Assembly (NCBI GenBank): GCA_027021615.1
Contig: JALUTY010000078.1
Span: forward strand, 62,001-126,000
From: a bacterium
GTDB taxonomy: Bacteria; Desulfobacterota; Deferrisomatia; Deferrisomatales; Deferrisomataceae
Length of the DNA stretch: 64,000 bases
Direction: 5' to 3'
The translations under genes and the position numbers were made by a program. Shown one piece after another: positions 7,571 to 14,817 of the stretch. Position 1 is the first letter of the stretch; each line of letters begins with the position of its first letter. Under the pieces are notes generated by a model. That model saw only the letters and a program-made list of their open reading frames with translations, did no database searches and was not told the DNA's origin.

Positions 7571-7807
7571 ATGGAAACGATCGGGGCCTACGAGGCGAAG
7601 ACACACCTCTCGGCGCTGCTCGACCGGGTGGCTTCGGGCGAGCGCATCACCATTACGCGCAGAGGGGTCCCCGTCGCCGTCCTGACGCCGGTCCCGGACG
7701 GGGTCCGGGACGCAACCTCTGCGGCGGCCGACCTCAGGCGCCTGCGGCGGGGGGCCCGACTCGACGGCCTGACGATCCGCGAGATGATCGAGGAAGGCCG
7801 GCGGTGA
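7571..7807 (+). CDS. Phd/VapB-type antitoxin
   Basis: A 78-residue antitoxin of the Phd/YefM fold that neutralises the PIN toxin encoded next and should repress its own promoter. The N-terminal METIGAYEAKTHLSALLDRVASGERITITRRGVPVAVLTPV is the classical prevent-host-death DNA-binding domain; the C-terminal LTIREMIEEGRR is the toxin-binding tail. The ATG at 7571 has GGAAGGAGG 8 bases upstream and starts exactly at the conserved fold; an upstream in-frame codon at 7541 would add unlikely residues. The stop overlaps the toxin start by 4 bases. Confidence 0.92.
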   Translation: METIGAYEAKTHLSALLDRVASGERITITRRGVPVAVLTPVPDGVRDATSAAADLRRLRRGARLDGLTIREMIEEGRR

Positions 7808-8223
7808 GCACTGTGGTTGTCGACTGCTCCGTGGCCTTGGCGTGGTGTTTCGAGGACGAAACCACGGAGTTCACCGAGGCCGTTTTGGACGCTGTGGTGG
7901 CCGGAGGAGCAGTTGTCCCTTGCCTGTGGCCGCTGGAGGCCGCAAACGTTCTCCTCGTTGCCGAGCGCCGAAAGAGGATCTCTGAAGCGCAGGCGACCCA
8001 GTTCCTGGACCGCCTCCTCGCACTGCCGATCCAGATCGAGACGCCTGTGGGCAACGAGACCTGGACACGGGTGCACGCGCTCGGGCGCACCCACGGCCTG
8101 TCGTCCTACGACGCGGCCTACCTGGACCTCGCCATCCGCAGGGGGCTGCCCCTGGCCACGCTCGATCGGGACCTGAAGAAGGCGGCCGAGAACTCCGGTG
8201 TGCCGCTGTTCGTTCCAGGGTGA
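7804..8223 (+). CDS. VapC-type PIN-domain ribonuclease toxin
   Basis: A 139-residue PIN-domain toxin, presumably cleaving RNA when free of its antitoxin. The Mg-binding acidic set is complete: Asp-7 (VVVDCS), Glu-45 (PLEAANVL), Asp-103 (SSYDAAYLDLA) and Asp-121 (ATLDRDL), so the enzyme looks intact. The GTG start at 7804 overlaps the antitoxin stop (GTGA), typical translational coupling of a vapBC operon. RNA target unknown. Confidence 0.93.
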   Translation: MSTVVVDCSVALAWCFEDETTEFTEAVLDAVVAGGAVVPCLWPLEAANVLLVAERRKRISEAQATQFLDRLLALPIQIETPVGNETWTRVHALGRTHGLSSYDAAYLDLAIRRGLPLATLDRDLKKAAENSGVPLFVPG

Positions 8224-8357
8224 CTTTGGGGGCGTTCGTGCAGGGCGTGCTTGACGTAGGCCCATGGGGGATGGCCGCTGCAAAGTTAAAATAAGTTGCG
8301 TCCCAGAAGGGGAACGTTGTTCGGTTATTCGGTTGGGAAGGATGGCACTGCCTCCAG

Positions 8358-8819
8358 TCAGGGATCTTGGCTGGGAGCCTCGAAGAGGTACACGGTGAGT
8401 TCCGAGGATATTCGAAGGAACGCCGCGTCGTTTGTGAGCACGGCGTCGCACCGGGCGGCCATCGCCGTGGCGCAGTGGATCGCGTCCGGGGTGCGGAGCC
8501 CGTACCGGGCGCGCAGGTCTGCCGCGAGCAACGCGATGGACGGGGTGAGGTCCAGAAGCCGAAGGTGCGGAAAGTTTTCTAGAATTCTTGCGAGTTCCCG
8601 GGCGCGGCGGGGTTCTCCTGCCCGATAGGCCGGGACCAAGAGTTCCGTGAACACGAGGCTTGCCGCCACGCCTTGGAGTTCCCCGGCCTCCAGGCGTGCG
8701 AAAAACCGCCGTGCCGTCGGGTAGTGAACAGGATGGCGCTCGAGGAGGTAGATCCACGCCACCGTGTCGATGCCAACGGTCGAGCCCGGGGGGATGTCTT
8801 CGGGAGTCACCCGTCCCAT
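8358..8819 (-). CDS. PIN-domain toxin of a second toxin-antitoxin pair
   Basis: A 153-residue PIN nuclease with the acidic residues in order: Asp-18 (VGIDTVAW), Glu-59 (VFTELLV), Asp-112 (TPDAIHCATAM) and Asp-131 (LTNDAAFL). The ATG at 8819 starts inside the end of the upstream antitoxin gene (13-base overlap), which fixes the start; a longer in-frame extension to 8861 would run deep into the antitoxin. The arrangement is convergent with the vapBC pair at 7571-8223; the 134-base gap between them holds nothing identifiable. No sequence similarity to the first toxin beyond the fold. Confidence 0.9.
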   Translation of the reverse strand: MGRVTPEDIPPGSTVGIDTVAWIYLLERHPVHYPTARRFFARLEAGELQGVAASLVFTELLVPAYRAGEPRRARELARILENFPHLRLLDLTPSIALLAADLRARYGLRTPDAIHCATAMAARCDAVLTNDAAFLRISSELTVYLFEAPSQDP

Positions 8820-9037
8820 TCCTCCCGCTCCCTCTTCAGGGCCTCCGCGGAGCCCCGCCACAGATCGCCCCCGATTCTTTCGAGTTTGTCGAGAGCGGAT
8901 CGCTCGGCCTTCCGGACGACGATGGAATCCCCCTCTTGCCGGATCTCCAGGAGGTCGCCGGCCTTTAGGCCGAGGCGACGTCGGATGGCGGCCGGTATCA
9001 CGATCTGGGACTTGCTGCTCAGACGAGCCACTGGCAT
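8807..9037 (-). CDS. AbrB/SpoVT-type antitoxin
   Basis: A 76-residue antitoxin: swapped-hairpin AbrB DNA-binding domain at the N-terminus (MPVARLSSKSQIVIPAAIRRRLGLKAGDLLEI) and a charged C-terminal tail (ERIGGDLWRGSAEALKREREEWDG) expected to block the PIN toxin. The ATG at 9037 has GGGAGG 8 bases upstream and begins the AbrB fold. A 9-bp perfect inverted repeat just upstream (9055-9078) is the likely operator for autoregulation. Confidence 0.92.
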   Translation of the reverse strand: MPVARLSSKSQIVIPAAIRRRLGLKAGDLLEIRQEGDSIVVRKAERSALDKLERIGGDLWRGSAEALKREREEWDG

Positions 9038-9054
9038 GAGGGCGCCTCCCGTTT

Positions 9055-9078
9055 TTGCTTTACGTCGCAGTAAAGCAA
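9055..9078 (-). promoter_or_regulatory. Operator palindrome TTGCTTTAC-N6-GTAAAGCAA
   Basis: Perfect 9-bp arms with a 6-base spacer start 18 bases before the AbrB antitoxin ATG. AbrB-type antitoxins bind such dyads over their own promoter, so this is very probably the autorepression site of the 8358-9037 pair. Confidence 0.75.
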
Positions 9079-9327
9079 CGCAGGGGAGCCGCGTCAAGAC
9101 TTGCTGGGTGCATGCGCCGGTCTACGGAGCGGTTCGTGATCCACCAAGCACGGCCGGCCGGTGGCCGAGCTGATCCCGGTGGGCCAGGTGCCGCGCTCTC
9201 GCGGAAGGGGGGCCCGGTTACGCCGCACGTTGTAGGCCCCCCACAGGGGCCGATGGGGGCTTCCAACAAACGCACTCCCTGGAGGGGCTTTCGGTGCGGG
9301 AGTTCCTCGAGGAGGGACGCAGGTACG

Positions 9328-9606
9328 GATACCCTTCGTGCTCGCCTGCTGCACTTCCTTCGGGACAAAGAGAAGCGGGAGGTGGATTTCCTGGTCACGC
9401 GCGACGGGGTCCCCTGGTTCTTGGTGGAGGTGAAGTCCTCCGGGTCGGCCCGTCTTTCGCCCCACCTGCTGCGGTTCCAGGAGGTCACCGGCGCGGCCCA
9501 CGCATTTCAGGTTGCGCTGGACCTGGAGTTCGTGGACCGGGACTGCTTCGCCGAGAACCGCCTCCTCGTGGTGCCTGCGGCCACGTTCCTCTCGCAGCTC
9601 GTGTGA
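9328..9606 (+). pseudogene. 3' remnant of a DUF4143-type ATPase gene
   Basis: The last 92 codons match the end of DUF4143/AAA-type ATP-binding proteins: LRDKEKREVDFLVTRDGVPWFLVEVKSS, then AHAFQVALDLEFVDRDCF and the ending VPAATFLSQLV. The intact family is about 400 residues with a Walker A motif near the N-terminus; nothing upstream here (9079-9327) encodes that part. The frame stays open upstream but the residues are not family-like, so this is a truncated, presumably dead gene next to two toxin-antitoxin pairs, as often seen in accessory islands. Confidence 0.75.
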
Positions 9607-9611
9607 GACCA

Positions 9612-9850
9612 AGGCGTACTCAAAGCCATTGGACCCCTGATTCAGAGGGGCAGAGGGGCCTGCCGGAGAGCCGGGCGCGGCCCCTTAGCTCGCCGCGCAG
9701 CGCCTCTGTCGACCGGGCTGCGAGATGGTTCGGGGCTTACCTAGTTGCTATGAAACCAGTTTTCCGATTTTGTGCCTGCGCGGCGAATCTCAGTGCCCGG
9801 CTTCGCGCCCGGCCGGAGGCAGGTCCCTCTGCCTCGCCCCACCACCTTTA
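9612..9850 (-). repeat. About 230-bp GC-rich intergenic repeat, copy 1
   Basis: Read on the minus strand, this segment aligns with 13757-13968 over about 210 bases. Shared blocks include ACCTGCCTCCGGCCGG, GAGATTCGCCG and GCGGCGAGCTAAGGGGCCGC. Its other end (TCAAAGCCAT, GACCCCTGA) matches the end of the MITE at 23243. It supplies the stop codon of the gene at 9848-10819. Confidence 0.8.
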
Positions 9851-10819
9851 GTGTCCTAACGTCCCCACCCCCCTCTCCGTCTCCCGGTACGGTCCGGGGT
9901 CGAGCCCCAGCCGCTCGGCCGCCTCCACCGCCATGCGGGCCACCGCCCAGGCCTCGTCGCGGCGACCCAACCGGGCCAGAACCAGGGCCAGGTTGTTCAG
10001 GGGCTCGGGCCGTTCGGGTGCCGTGGCATGGGCTCGGCGCAGCGCGGCCTCGGCGCCGGCCAGGTCGCCCGCCGCCCACAGCGCGTTGCCCCACCCGAAC
10101 GCCCCCCGCCAGTCCTCGGGCCAGCGCGCGAGAAAGGCCCGGTACCCCCGGGCCGCCTCGGCGGTGCGGCCGGCCTCCTCCAGGTTGGCCAGGGCGTCGA
10201 GGACGTCCTCCGGGCCTGCCGTGGCTGGCAGCTCCCCGGGCGGCAGCACCACCAGGCCGAACCCCCCGGCCCGGAGCCAGGTGCGCACGAACGTGCCGGT
10301 GGCCACCTCCTCGGGAAGCTCGCCGCCCGCGTGCAGGATCACCCCGCCCGGGCCGTACCCCACCAGCACCGAGTAGTGGTACACCGGGGCCCACGAGAGG
10401 CCCCGGTTCTCCAGCACCAGCACGGGGTGGCCGGCGGCCACCTCGGCGAACAGCCGCTCCGGCTCGGGGAGGATTCTCCAGGCCAGGAGGCCCCGGCCGC
10501 GGGCCTCCCGGGCCAGGTCAGAGGGGAACGTGCCCTTGCGGGCCGGGGTGTACACCAGGGGGCCGAGGTCGGCGGGGTCGGCCGGGCGGCCGGCCCAGGC
10601 CAGCACCATGGCCAAGGCGGCCGGGCCGCAGTGGTTGCGGGTCTGCCGGATCACCGGCACCCCCTCCACCCGGGCGGCCTCGGGCAGCCCGGCCCGGCGC
10701 AGGGCCAGCCGGGGCGCGCACCCGGCCGCGACCAGGGCGAGCGCGAGGAGGGCCGGAACGACCGGCCGAGGCCGCCAGGACACGGGGTGGAGGAAGGGGG
10801 CCTGGGCCGTCACCCCCAC
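9848..10819 (-). CDS. PA2778-type C39-like cysteine peptidase lipoprotein with TPR
   Basis: About 323 residues. A lipoprotein signal ends LALVAAGC (Cys-34 in this reading). A C39-like papain-fold domain follows with catalytic Cys-64 in QTRNHCGPAALAMVLAWAG and catalytic His-148 in APVYHYSVLVGY. TPR-like helices occupy about residues 205-300 (EEAGRTAEAARGYRAFLARWPEDW, GDLAGAEAALRRAHATAPERPEPLNNLALVLARLGRRDEAW). The family usually pairs with a PA2779-type protein, which lies just upstream. The start is uncertain: the GTG at 10819 or the GTG that makes VSWRPRPVV the N-terminus; neither has a clear ribosome-binding site. Substrate unknown. Confidence 0.85.
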   Translation of the reverse strand: MGVTAQAPFLHPVSWRPRPVVPALLALALVAAGCAPRLALRRAGLPEAARVEGVPVIRQTRNHCGPAALAMVLAWAGRPADPADLGPLVYTPARKGTFPSDLAREARGRGLLAWRILPEPERLFAEVAAGHPVLVLENRGLSWAPVYHYSVLVGYGPGGVILHAGGELPEEVATGTFVRTWLRAGGFGLVVLPPGELPATAGPEDVLDALANLEEAGRTAEAARGYRAFLARWPEDWRGAFGWGNALWAAGDLAGAEAALRRAHATAPERPEPLNNLALVLARLGRRDEAWAVARMAVEAAERLGLDPGPYRETERGVGTLGH

Positions 10820-10853
10820 GGCGGGCGGCTCACGGCGTCCGCCGGACGGCCCC

Positions 10854-11252
10854 TCACCGGACCGTGCGCTTCACGAAGGGGAACACGTCCGTGTACCCGA
10901 GGATGTCCGTGATCAGGAGCACCACGAACACGAACACCGCCGAGCCGATGATCATGCCCAGGGGGTCGCCGCCGGCCGGCAGGGTGTCGAGCCGCTCCAG
11001 GGCCTCCCGGGCCTCGGCGTCCGAGAGCCCCAGGGCCCGGCGGTGGGCCTCGGCCGGGTCGATCCCGAGTTGCCGCAGCGCGTCGGCGATCTCCTGGCGC
11101 TCCAGCGCCGTGGCCAGCCGCTCCTGGGGCGAGAGCACCCGACGGGTCGGGATCCAGCCGGCCACCGCCGGAGAGGTGGGGAGCGAAAGGCACAGGAACG
11201 AGAACACGAGGACCAGGGCCGTGGGCGTCTTCCAAGAGCGTGCGAACCGCAT
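10854..11252 (-). CDS. PA2779-family exported protein
   Basis: A 132-residue protein with an N-terminal signal/membrane segment (TALVLVFSFLCLSLPTSPAVA), a helical middle with SPQERLATALERQEIADALRQLGIDPAEAHRRALGLSDAEARE, and a C-terminal membrane segment (GMIIGSAVFVFVVLLITDILGYTDVFPF). This layout is the signature of the PA2779 family, which regularly sits beside the C39-like PA2778 lipoprotein, as here. Start at the ATG at 11252, preceded by a purine-rich GGAGGAGAT. The molecular role of the pair is not known. Confidence 0.85.
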   Translation of the reverse strand: MRFARSWKTPTALVLVFSFLCLSLPTSPAVAGWIPTRRVLSPQERLATALERQEIADALRQLGIDPAEAHRRALGLSDAEAREALERLDTLPAGGDPLGMIIGSAVFVFVVLLITDILGYTDVFPFVKRTVR

Positions 11253-11425
11253 GGGATCTCCTCCCGGCAAGAGACAGGGGAAACGCGAACCGGGCCGAGT
11301 GTAGGCAAACCGCCCGGCCGACTCAAGCCCCGGGAGCAGAGGCGGCCGTGGCCCTCCTGTGCCGGGGAGCACGCGGTCGGATCGCCCCTCGGTGGGGAAG
11401 CGGCGGAGTTGGGGGGGCGGCAGGG

Positions 11426-12145
11426 TCAGAAGTCCACCACCAGTGAGGTCAGGAACTTCGTGTCCACGTGCTCGGCGTCGGGAGCGGGCAGGGCGTTCTG
11501 GTAGTTCACGGTGTAGCTCAGGCCGAGCGAGAGGTTCCCGGCCAGGGCCACGATCAGGCCCGAGGTGGAGTTCAGGAAGTAGACGTCGGTGTCGTCGAAC
11601 GAGATCGAGTAGTCCAGGGCCTGCTGGAACGTGACCGTGTCGGAGATGCGCCACTCGTAGTCGGCGGCCGCCTTGCCCGAGGCGTAGGTGTCGGAAGCCT
11701 CGGGCCCGGCCGCGAAGTTGTCGTAGTTCCACAGCATCCCCAGGCGCGCCTTGAGCTCGTGGGCCTCGCTTTTCACCACGTCGTACCCCACGCCGGGCCC
11801 CACCTCCAGGCGGGCGTCGTACCCGGAGAAGGTGTCCTTGAGATAGCCCACCGACACGAACCCGAACAGCCGCTCGGTCAGGAGCCGTTCGTACCGACCC
11901 TCGGCGCTCCAACGGCTGGCGGTCGGCTCGCTCTCCGTCTTGCCGTATAGGCCCGTGGCCGTGGCGGCAAAACGGTGGGTTCCCGCATCCAGCCCGGTCT
12001 CCAGGGTACCGGCCAGGGCCTCGGTCTCGGTGTTGCCCGAGGTGCGGGTGTACGAGAGTTCGGCCCGGTTCTTCCAGCCCTCGGCCGCCCGGACGGCAGC
12101 GGGTGTAAGGAGGGCGGCTGCGGTCACGGCTGCGGCGATCTTCAT
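11426..12145 (-). CDS. DUF481 outer-membrane barrel protein
   Basis: A 239-residue exported protein. The signal peptide (residues 1-20, ending VRA-AEG) is followed by alternating amphipathic strands typical of the DUF481/YdiY family: WKNRAELSYTRTSGNTETEALAGTLETG, RYERLLTERLFGFVSVGYLKDTFSGYDARLEVGPGVGYDV and a last strand ending LVVDF, with a terminal aromatic residue as in outer-membrane barrels. The start ATG at 12145 has GGAGTATC upstream. Family members are described as salt-induced outer-membrane proteins; no specific role is evident here. Confidence 0.88.
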   Translation of the reverse strand: MKIAAAVTAAALLTPAAVRAAEGWKNRAELSYTRTSGNTETEALAGTLETGLDAGTHRFAATATGLYGKTESEPTASRWSAEGRYERLLTERLFGFVSVGYLKDTFSGYDARLEVGPGVGYDVVKSEAHELKARLGMLWNYDNFAAGPEASDTYASGKAAADYEWRISDTVTFQQALDYSISFDDTDVYFLNSTSGLIVALAGNLSLGLSYTVNYQNALPAPDAEHVDTKFLTSLVVDF

Positions 12146-12338
12146 GAGATACTCCTTCGGAAATCCCCCGGCCCGGCCATTCTGCCCCGGTCCCGGCAGC
12201 CGTCAACCGCGGCGTCCCACAAAGAGGCTCGGGGCGCCCAGTCGTCCGGCCGGCATGGCCCGGCTTGAATCGGGCCTTTCCCCGGCGTATCGTTCATGAA
12301 TGTGTTTTCCCCCGTGGGTCGGGCACGGAGACGAACGG

Positions 12339-13655
12339 ATGGGTTACGGCGTGAAGGACGTGCTGCGCATGGAGGTGGCCCCGGCCCTGGGGTGCACCGA
12401 GCCCTCGGCCATCGCCCTGGCGGCGGCGGCCGCGGCCTCCTTGCTGGAGGGGGAGACGGCCGGGGCGGTCGAGGTGTGGGTGGACTCCAACGTGTACAAG
12501 AACGGCCTGGCCGTGTCCATCCCGGGGGCCCGGGGTGCGTCCGGGCTCGACCTGGCCGCGGCCCTGGGGGTGTTCGGCGGCGACCCCTACCGCAAGCTCG
12601 AGGTGCTCGACACCGTGGACGACCAGGCCCTGGCCACGAGCAAGCGGTTCGTGCGGGCCGGCGCGGTCCGCGTGCACCTGGTGGAAGACCGGCAGGGACT
12701 GTACGTGCGGGCCCGGGTGTCGGCCGCGGGTCGCACGGCCGAGTGCACCATCCAAGGGGTGCACGACGGCATCACCCGCCTGACCCTGGACGGCGAGGAG
12801 CAGCCGGACCATCCCCTACTGAGGCGTACCTCGGGCGAGCAGGAGAGCCTCCAGGACCTGGAGGAGTGGCTGCGCACCCTGAGCCTCCAGGACCTGCTCG
12901 ACCTCCTCGACGACCTGGACGAGGACGACCTGGCGTTCCTGGAGCAGGGGGTGGAGTACAACCTCCGCCTGGCCGAGCACGGCCGCAAGTACGGCCCCGG
13001 CCTAGGCATCGGCCTGGGGCTCGACCGGCTGGTGCGCGAGCGGCTGCTCCAGCGGGACATGGTGCTGGAGGCCAAGATCTTGACCTCGTCGGCGGCCGAC
13101 GCCCGGATGTCGGGGGTGAAGCTTCCGGCCATGAGCTCCGGGGGCAGCGGCAACCACGGGCTCACCGCCATCCTGCCCATCTGGGCGGTCAAGGATTTCG
13201 TGGCCCACCAGAGCAAGCGCGAGGTGCTCGAGGCCATCGCCCTGAGCCACCTGGTCACGGCCTACGTCAAGGCCCACACGGGCCGGCTGTCGGCGGTGTG
13301 CGGCTGCTCCGTAGCGGCCGGTGCCGGTGCCACGGCCGGGGTGACCTACCTGCTGGGCGGCAACCACCACCACATCGCAGGCGCCATCAAGAACCTGGTG
13401 GGCGACCTGGCCGGCGTGATCTGCGACGGCGCCAAGGCCGGGTGTGCCTTCAAGCTGGCCACGGCCGCGGGCACGGCCGTGCAGGCCGCCCTGTTCTCGC
13501 TGCACGGGGTCAATGTGCAGGCCACCGACGGCATCGTGGGCGCCTCGCCCGAGCAGACCATGCAGAACCTGGGCACCCTGAGCTGCGTGGGCATGATCGA
13601 GACCGACCACACCATCCTCCGGATCATGCTGGAGAAGCAGTTCGAGCTGGACTGA
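12339..13655 (+). CDS. L-cysteine desulfidase / UPF0597 (YhaM-like) protein
   Basis: A 438-residue protein of the serine-dehydratase-alpha-like family; characterised members are Fe-S-dependent L-cysteine desulfidases giving sulfide, ammonia and pyruvate. N-terminal MEVAPALGCTEPSAIALAAAAA with the conserved GCTEP motif, a central SSGGSGNHGLTAILP glycine loop, and C-terminal GVICDGAKAGCAFKLA and LSCVGMIETDHTILRIM carry the cysteines that hold the cluster. The ATG at 12339 was chosen because the conserved part begins directly; an in-frame ATG at 12300 would add 13 residues with no motif. A helical insertion (DLEEWLRTLSLQDLLDLLDDLDEDDLAFLEQG) is unusually acidic and Leu-rich. Confidence 0.88.
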   Translation: MGYGVKDVLRMEVAPALGCTEPSAIALAAAAAASLLEGETAGAVEVWVDSNVYKNGLAVSIPGARGASGLDLAAALGVFGGDPYRKLEVLDTVDDQALATSKRFVRAGAVRVHLVEDRQGLYVRARVSAAGRTAECTIQGVHDGITRLTLDGEEQPDHPLLRRTSGEQESLQDLEEWLRTLSLQDLLDLLDDLDEDDLAFLEQGVEYNLRLAEHGRKYGPGLGIGLGLDRLVRERLLQRDMVLEAKILTSSAADARMSGVKLPAMSSGGSGNHGLTAILPIWAVKDFVAHQSKREVLEAIALSHLVTAYVKAHTGRLSAVCGCSVAAGAGATAGVTYLLGGNHHHIAGAIKNLVGDLAGVICDGAKAGCAFKLATAAGTAVQAALFSLHGVNVQATDGIVGASPEQTMQNLGTLSCVGMIETDHTILRIMLEKQFELD

Positions 13656-13739
13656 GCCCCTGGCGCCGGGTCTCCGCCGGCAACCTCGGCTCCCTCGAAG
13701 CGGACGACCCCGCTTACTGCTACTATCAACCCGGCGACA

Positions 13740-13970
13740 GATTAGGCGCGTCACCTCGGAGGGAGGGGCAAGGGACCTGCCTCCGGCCGGACGCGAAGCC
13801 GAGCATGAGATTCGCCGTGCAGGCACAGGACCGAAGAGCTGGTTACACGACAACTCGATGGAATCCGAACCATCTCGCGGTCCGAGCGTCAGAAACGCTG
13901 CGCGGCGAGCTAAGGGGCCGCGCCCGGCCCTCCGGCAGGCCCCTTGCCCCTCCGAGCAGGGAGTGATAGC
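13740..13970 (+). repeat. About 230-bp GC-rich intergenic repeat, copy 2
   Basis: Same family as 9612-9850 but in the opposite orientation; about 210 bases align with only scattered differences, including GCGGCGAGCTAAGGGGCCGC near 13905-13924. It is followed immediately by a second, different repeat (13985-14250). No gene is visible in the 620-base gap 13656-14276. Confidence 0.8.
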
Positions 13971-13984
13971 GCCTGTTTATCCGC

Positions 13985-14250
13985 CGGGTTAATAAAGAGT
14001 ATTGCGGTGGTACGGGGTTGGGGTCTGGTTCCGTCCGGGTGCGTGTGAGCCATTCGATCGTCGCGCCTTCTCATGCCGTTGCCTTCCCGTCGGTCCGGGG
14101 GCCGATAGCGGAGCCCCGGACATCCGTGGCGATCCGAACAGCCGGGGGGTGCGACGAGCCAAAGGGCTGCGCCCCCGGCACTCCACCCCTGCCAGCCTGC
14201 GCTCCGCAAAGGGAAAACCCACGAGTCTGGCAATGCTTTCGTTGCGATTC
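13985..14250 (+). repeat. About 265-bp intergenic repeat (CATGCCGTTG class), copy 1
   Basis: Aligns with 22155-22425 and 35655-35815: GGTACGGGGT, CTGGTTCCG, CATGCCGTTG and CGTCGGT blocks are shared. The ends are imperfect inverted repeats (AGTATTGC on the left, GGCAATGCTTTCG on the right). The right-end 17-mer at 14225-14241 recurs exactly, inverted, at 20089-20105. Confidence 0.75.
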
Positions 14251-14276
14251 GTAGCAGATCACATGCGGAGGCAACG

Positions 14277-14735
14277 ATGTCGGTTCCTGCGAGATATGTG
14301 CACACGAACCTGGTTGCGGAAGACTGGCGCGCCCTGGCCGCATTCTACGAGAGGGTCTTCGGGTGCGTGCCGGTGCCGCCGGAGCGTGACTATGCCGGCG
14401 AGGCGTTGGACGCGGGCATGGGGCTGCGGGGAGCCCGCCTGACCGGTGTGCACCTGCGGCTGCCCGGGCGGGGGGAGAACGGTCCCACGCTCGAGATCTT
14501 CAGCTACGATCCCCCGGCGGAGCGGGGGCAGACCGCCGTGAACCGGCCCGGGTTCGGGCACATTGCCTTTGCGGTCGAGGATGTGGAGGCTGCCCGACAG
14601 GCCGTCCTGGACGCCGGCGGCCGCGCCGTGGGCGAGGTGGTGACGCTGCGGGCGGCGAACGGCGCCCGGGTCCGCTGGTGCTACGTGACCGACCCCGAGG
14701 GCAACGGGATCGAGCTGCAGGCCTGGGAGCCGTAG
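14277..14735 (+). CDS. VOC (glyoxalase/bleomycin resistance fold) protein
   Basis: A 152-residue two-module vicinal-oxygen-chelate protein. Likely metal ligands: His-9 (RYVHTNLVAEDW), Glu in PTLEIFSYDPP, His in GFGHIAFAVEDVEAARQ and Glu in DPEGNGIELQAWEP. These are the four positions expected for a metal-dependent member. CGGAGG lies 8 bases upstream of the ATG at 14277. Substrate not predictable; relatives include methylmalonyl-CoA epimerase and dioxygenase-like proteins. Convergent with norB across a strong hairpin. Confidence 0.88.
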   Translation: MSVPARYVHTNLVAEDWRALAAFYERVFGCVPVPPERDYAGEALDAGMGLRGARLTGVHLRLPGRGENGPTLEIFSYDPPAERGQTAVNRPGFGHIAFAVEDVEAARQAVLDAGGRAVGEVVTLRAANGARVRWCYVTDPEGNGIELQAWEP

Positions 14736-14768
14736 CCGGTTGCCAGGGGAGCAGGTGGCGGAGAGGCC

Positions 14769-14810
14769 CACCCCCCGGCGGCCTCGTGGAAACGAGGATG
14801 CCGGGGGGTG
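14769..14810. terminator. Strong hairpin between convergent VOC and norB genes
   Basis: CACCCCCCGGC pairs with GCCGGGGGGTG (11 bp) and an inner CCTCGT-GGAA-ACGAGG (6 bp) completes a two-part stem. No T-tract follows on either strand, so it may stop or protect both convergent transcripts rather than being a classical Rho-independent terminator. Confidence 0.55.
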
Positions 14811-14817
14811 CGAGATC

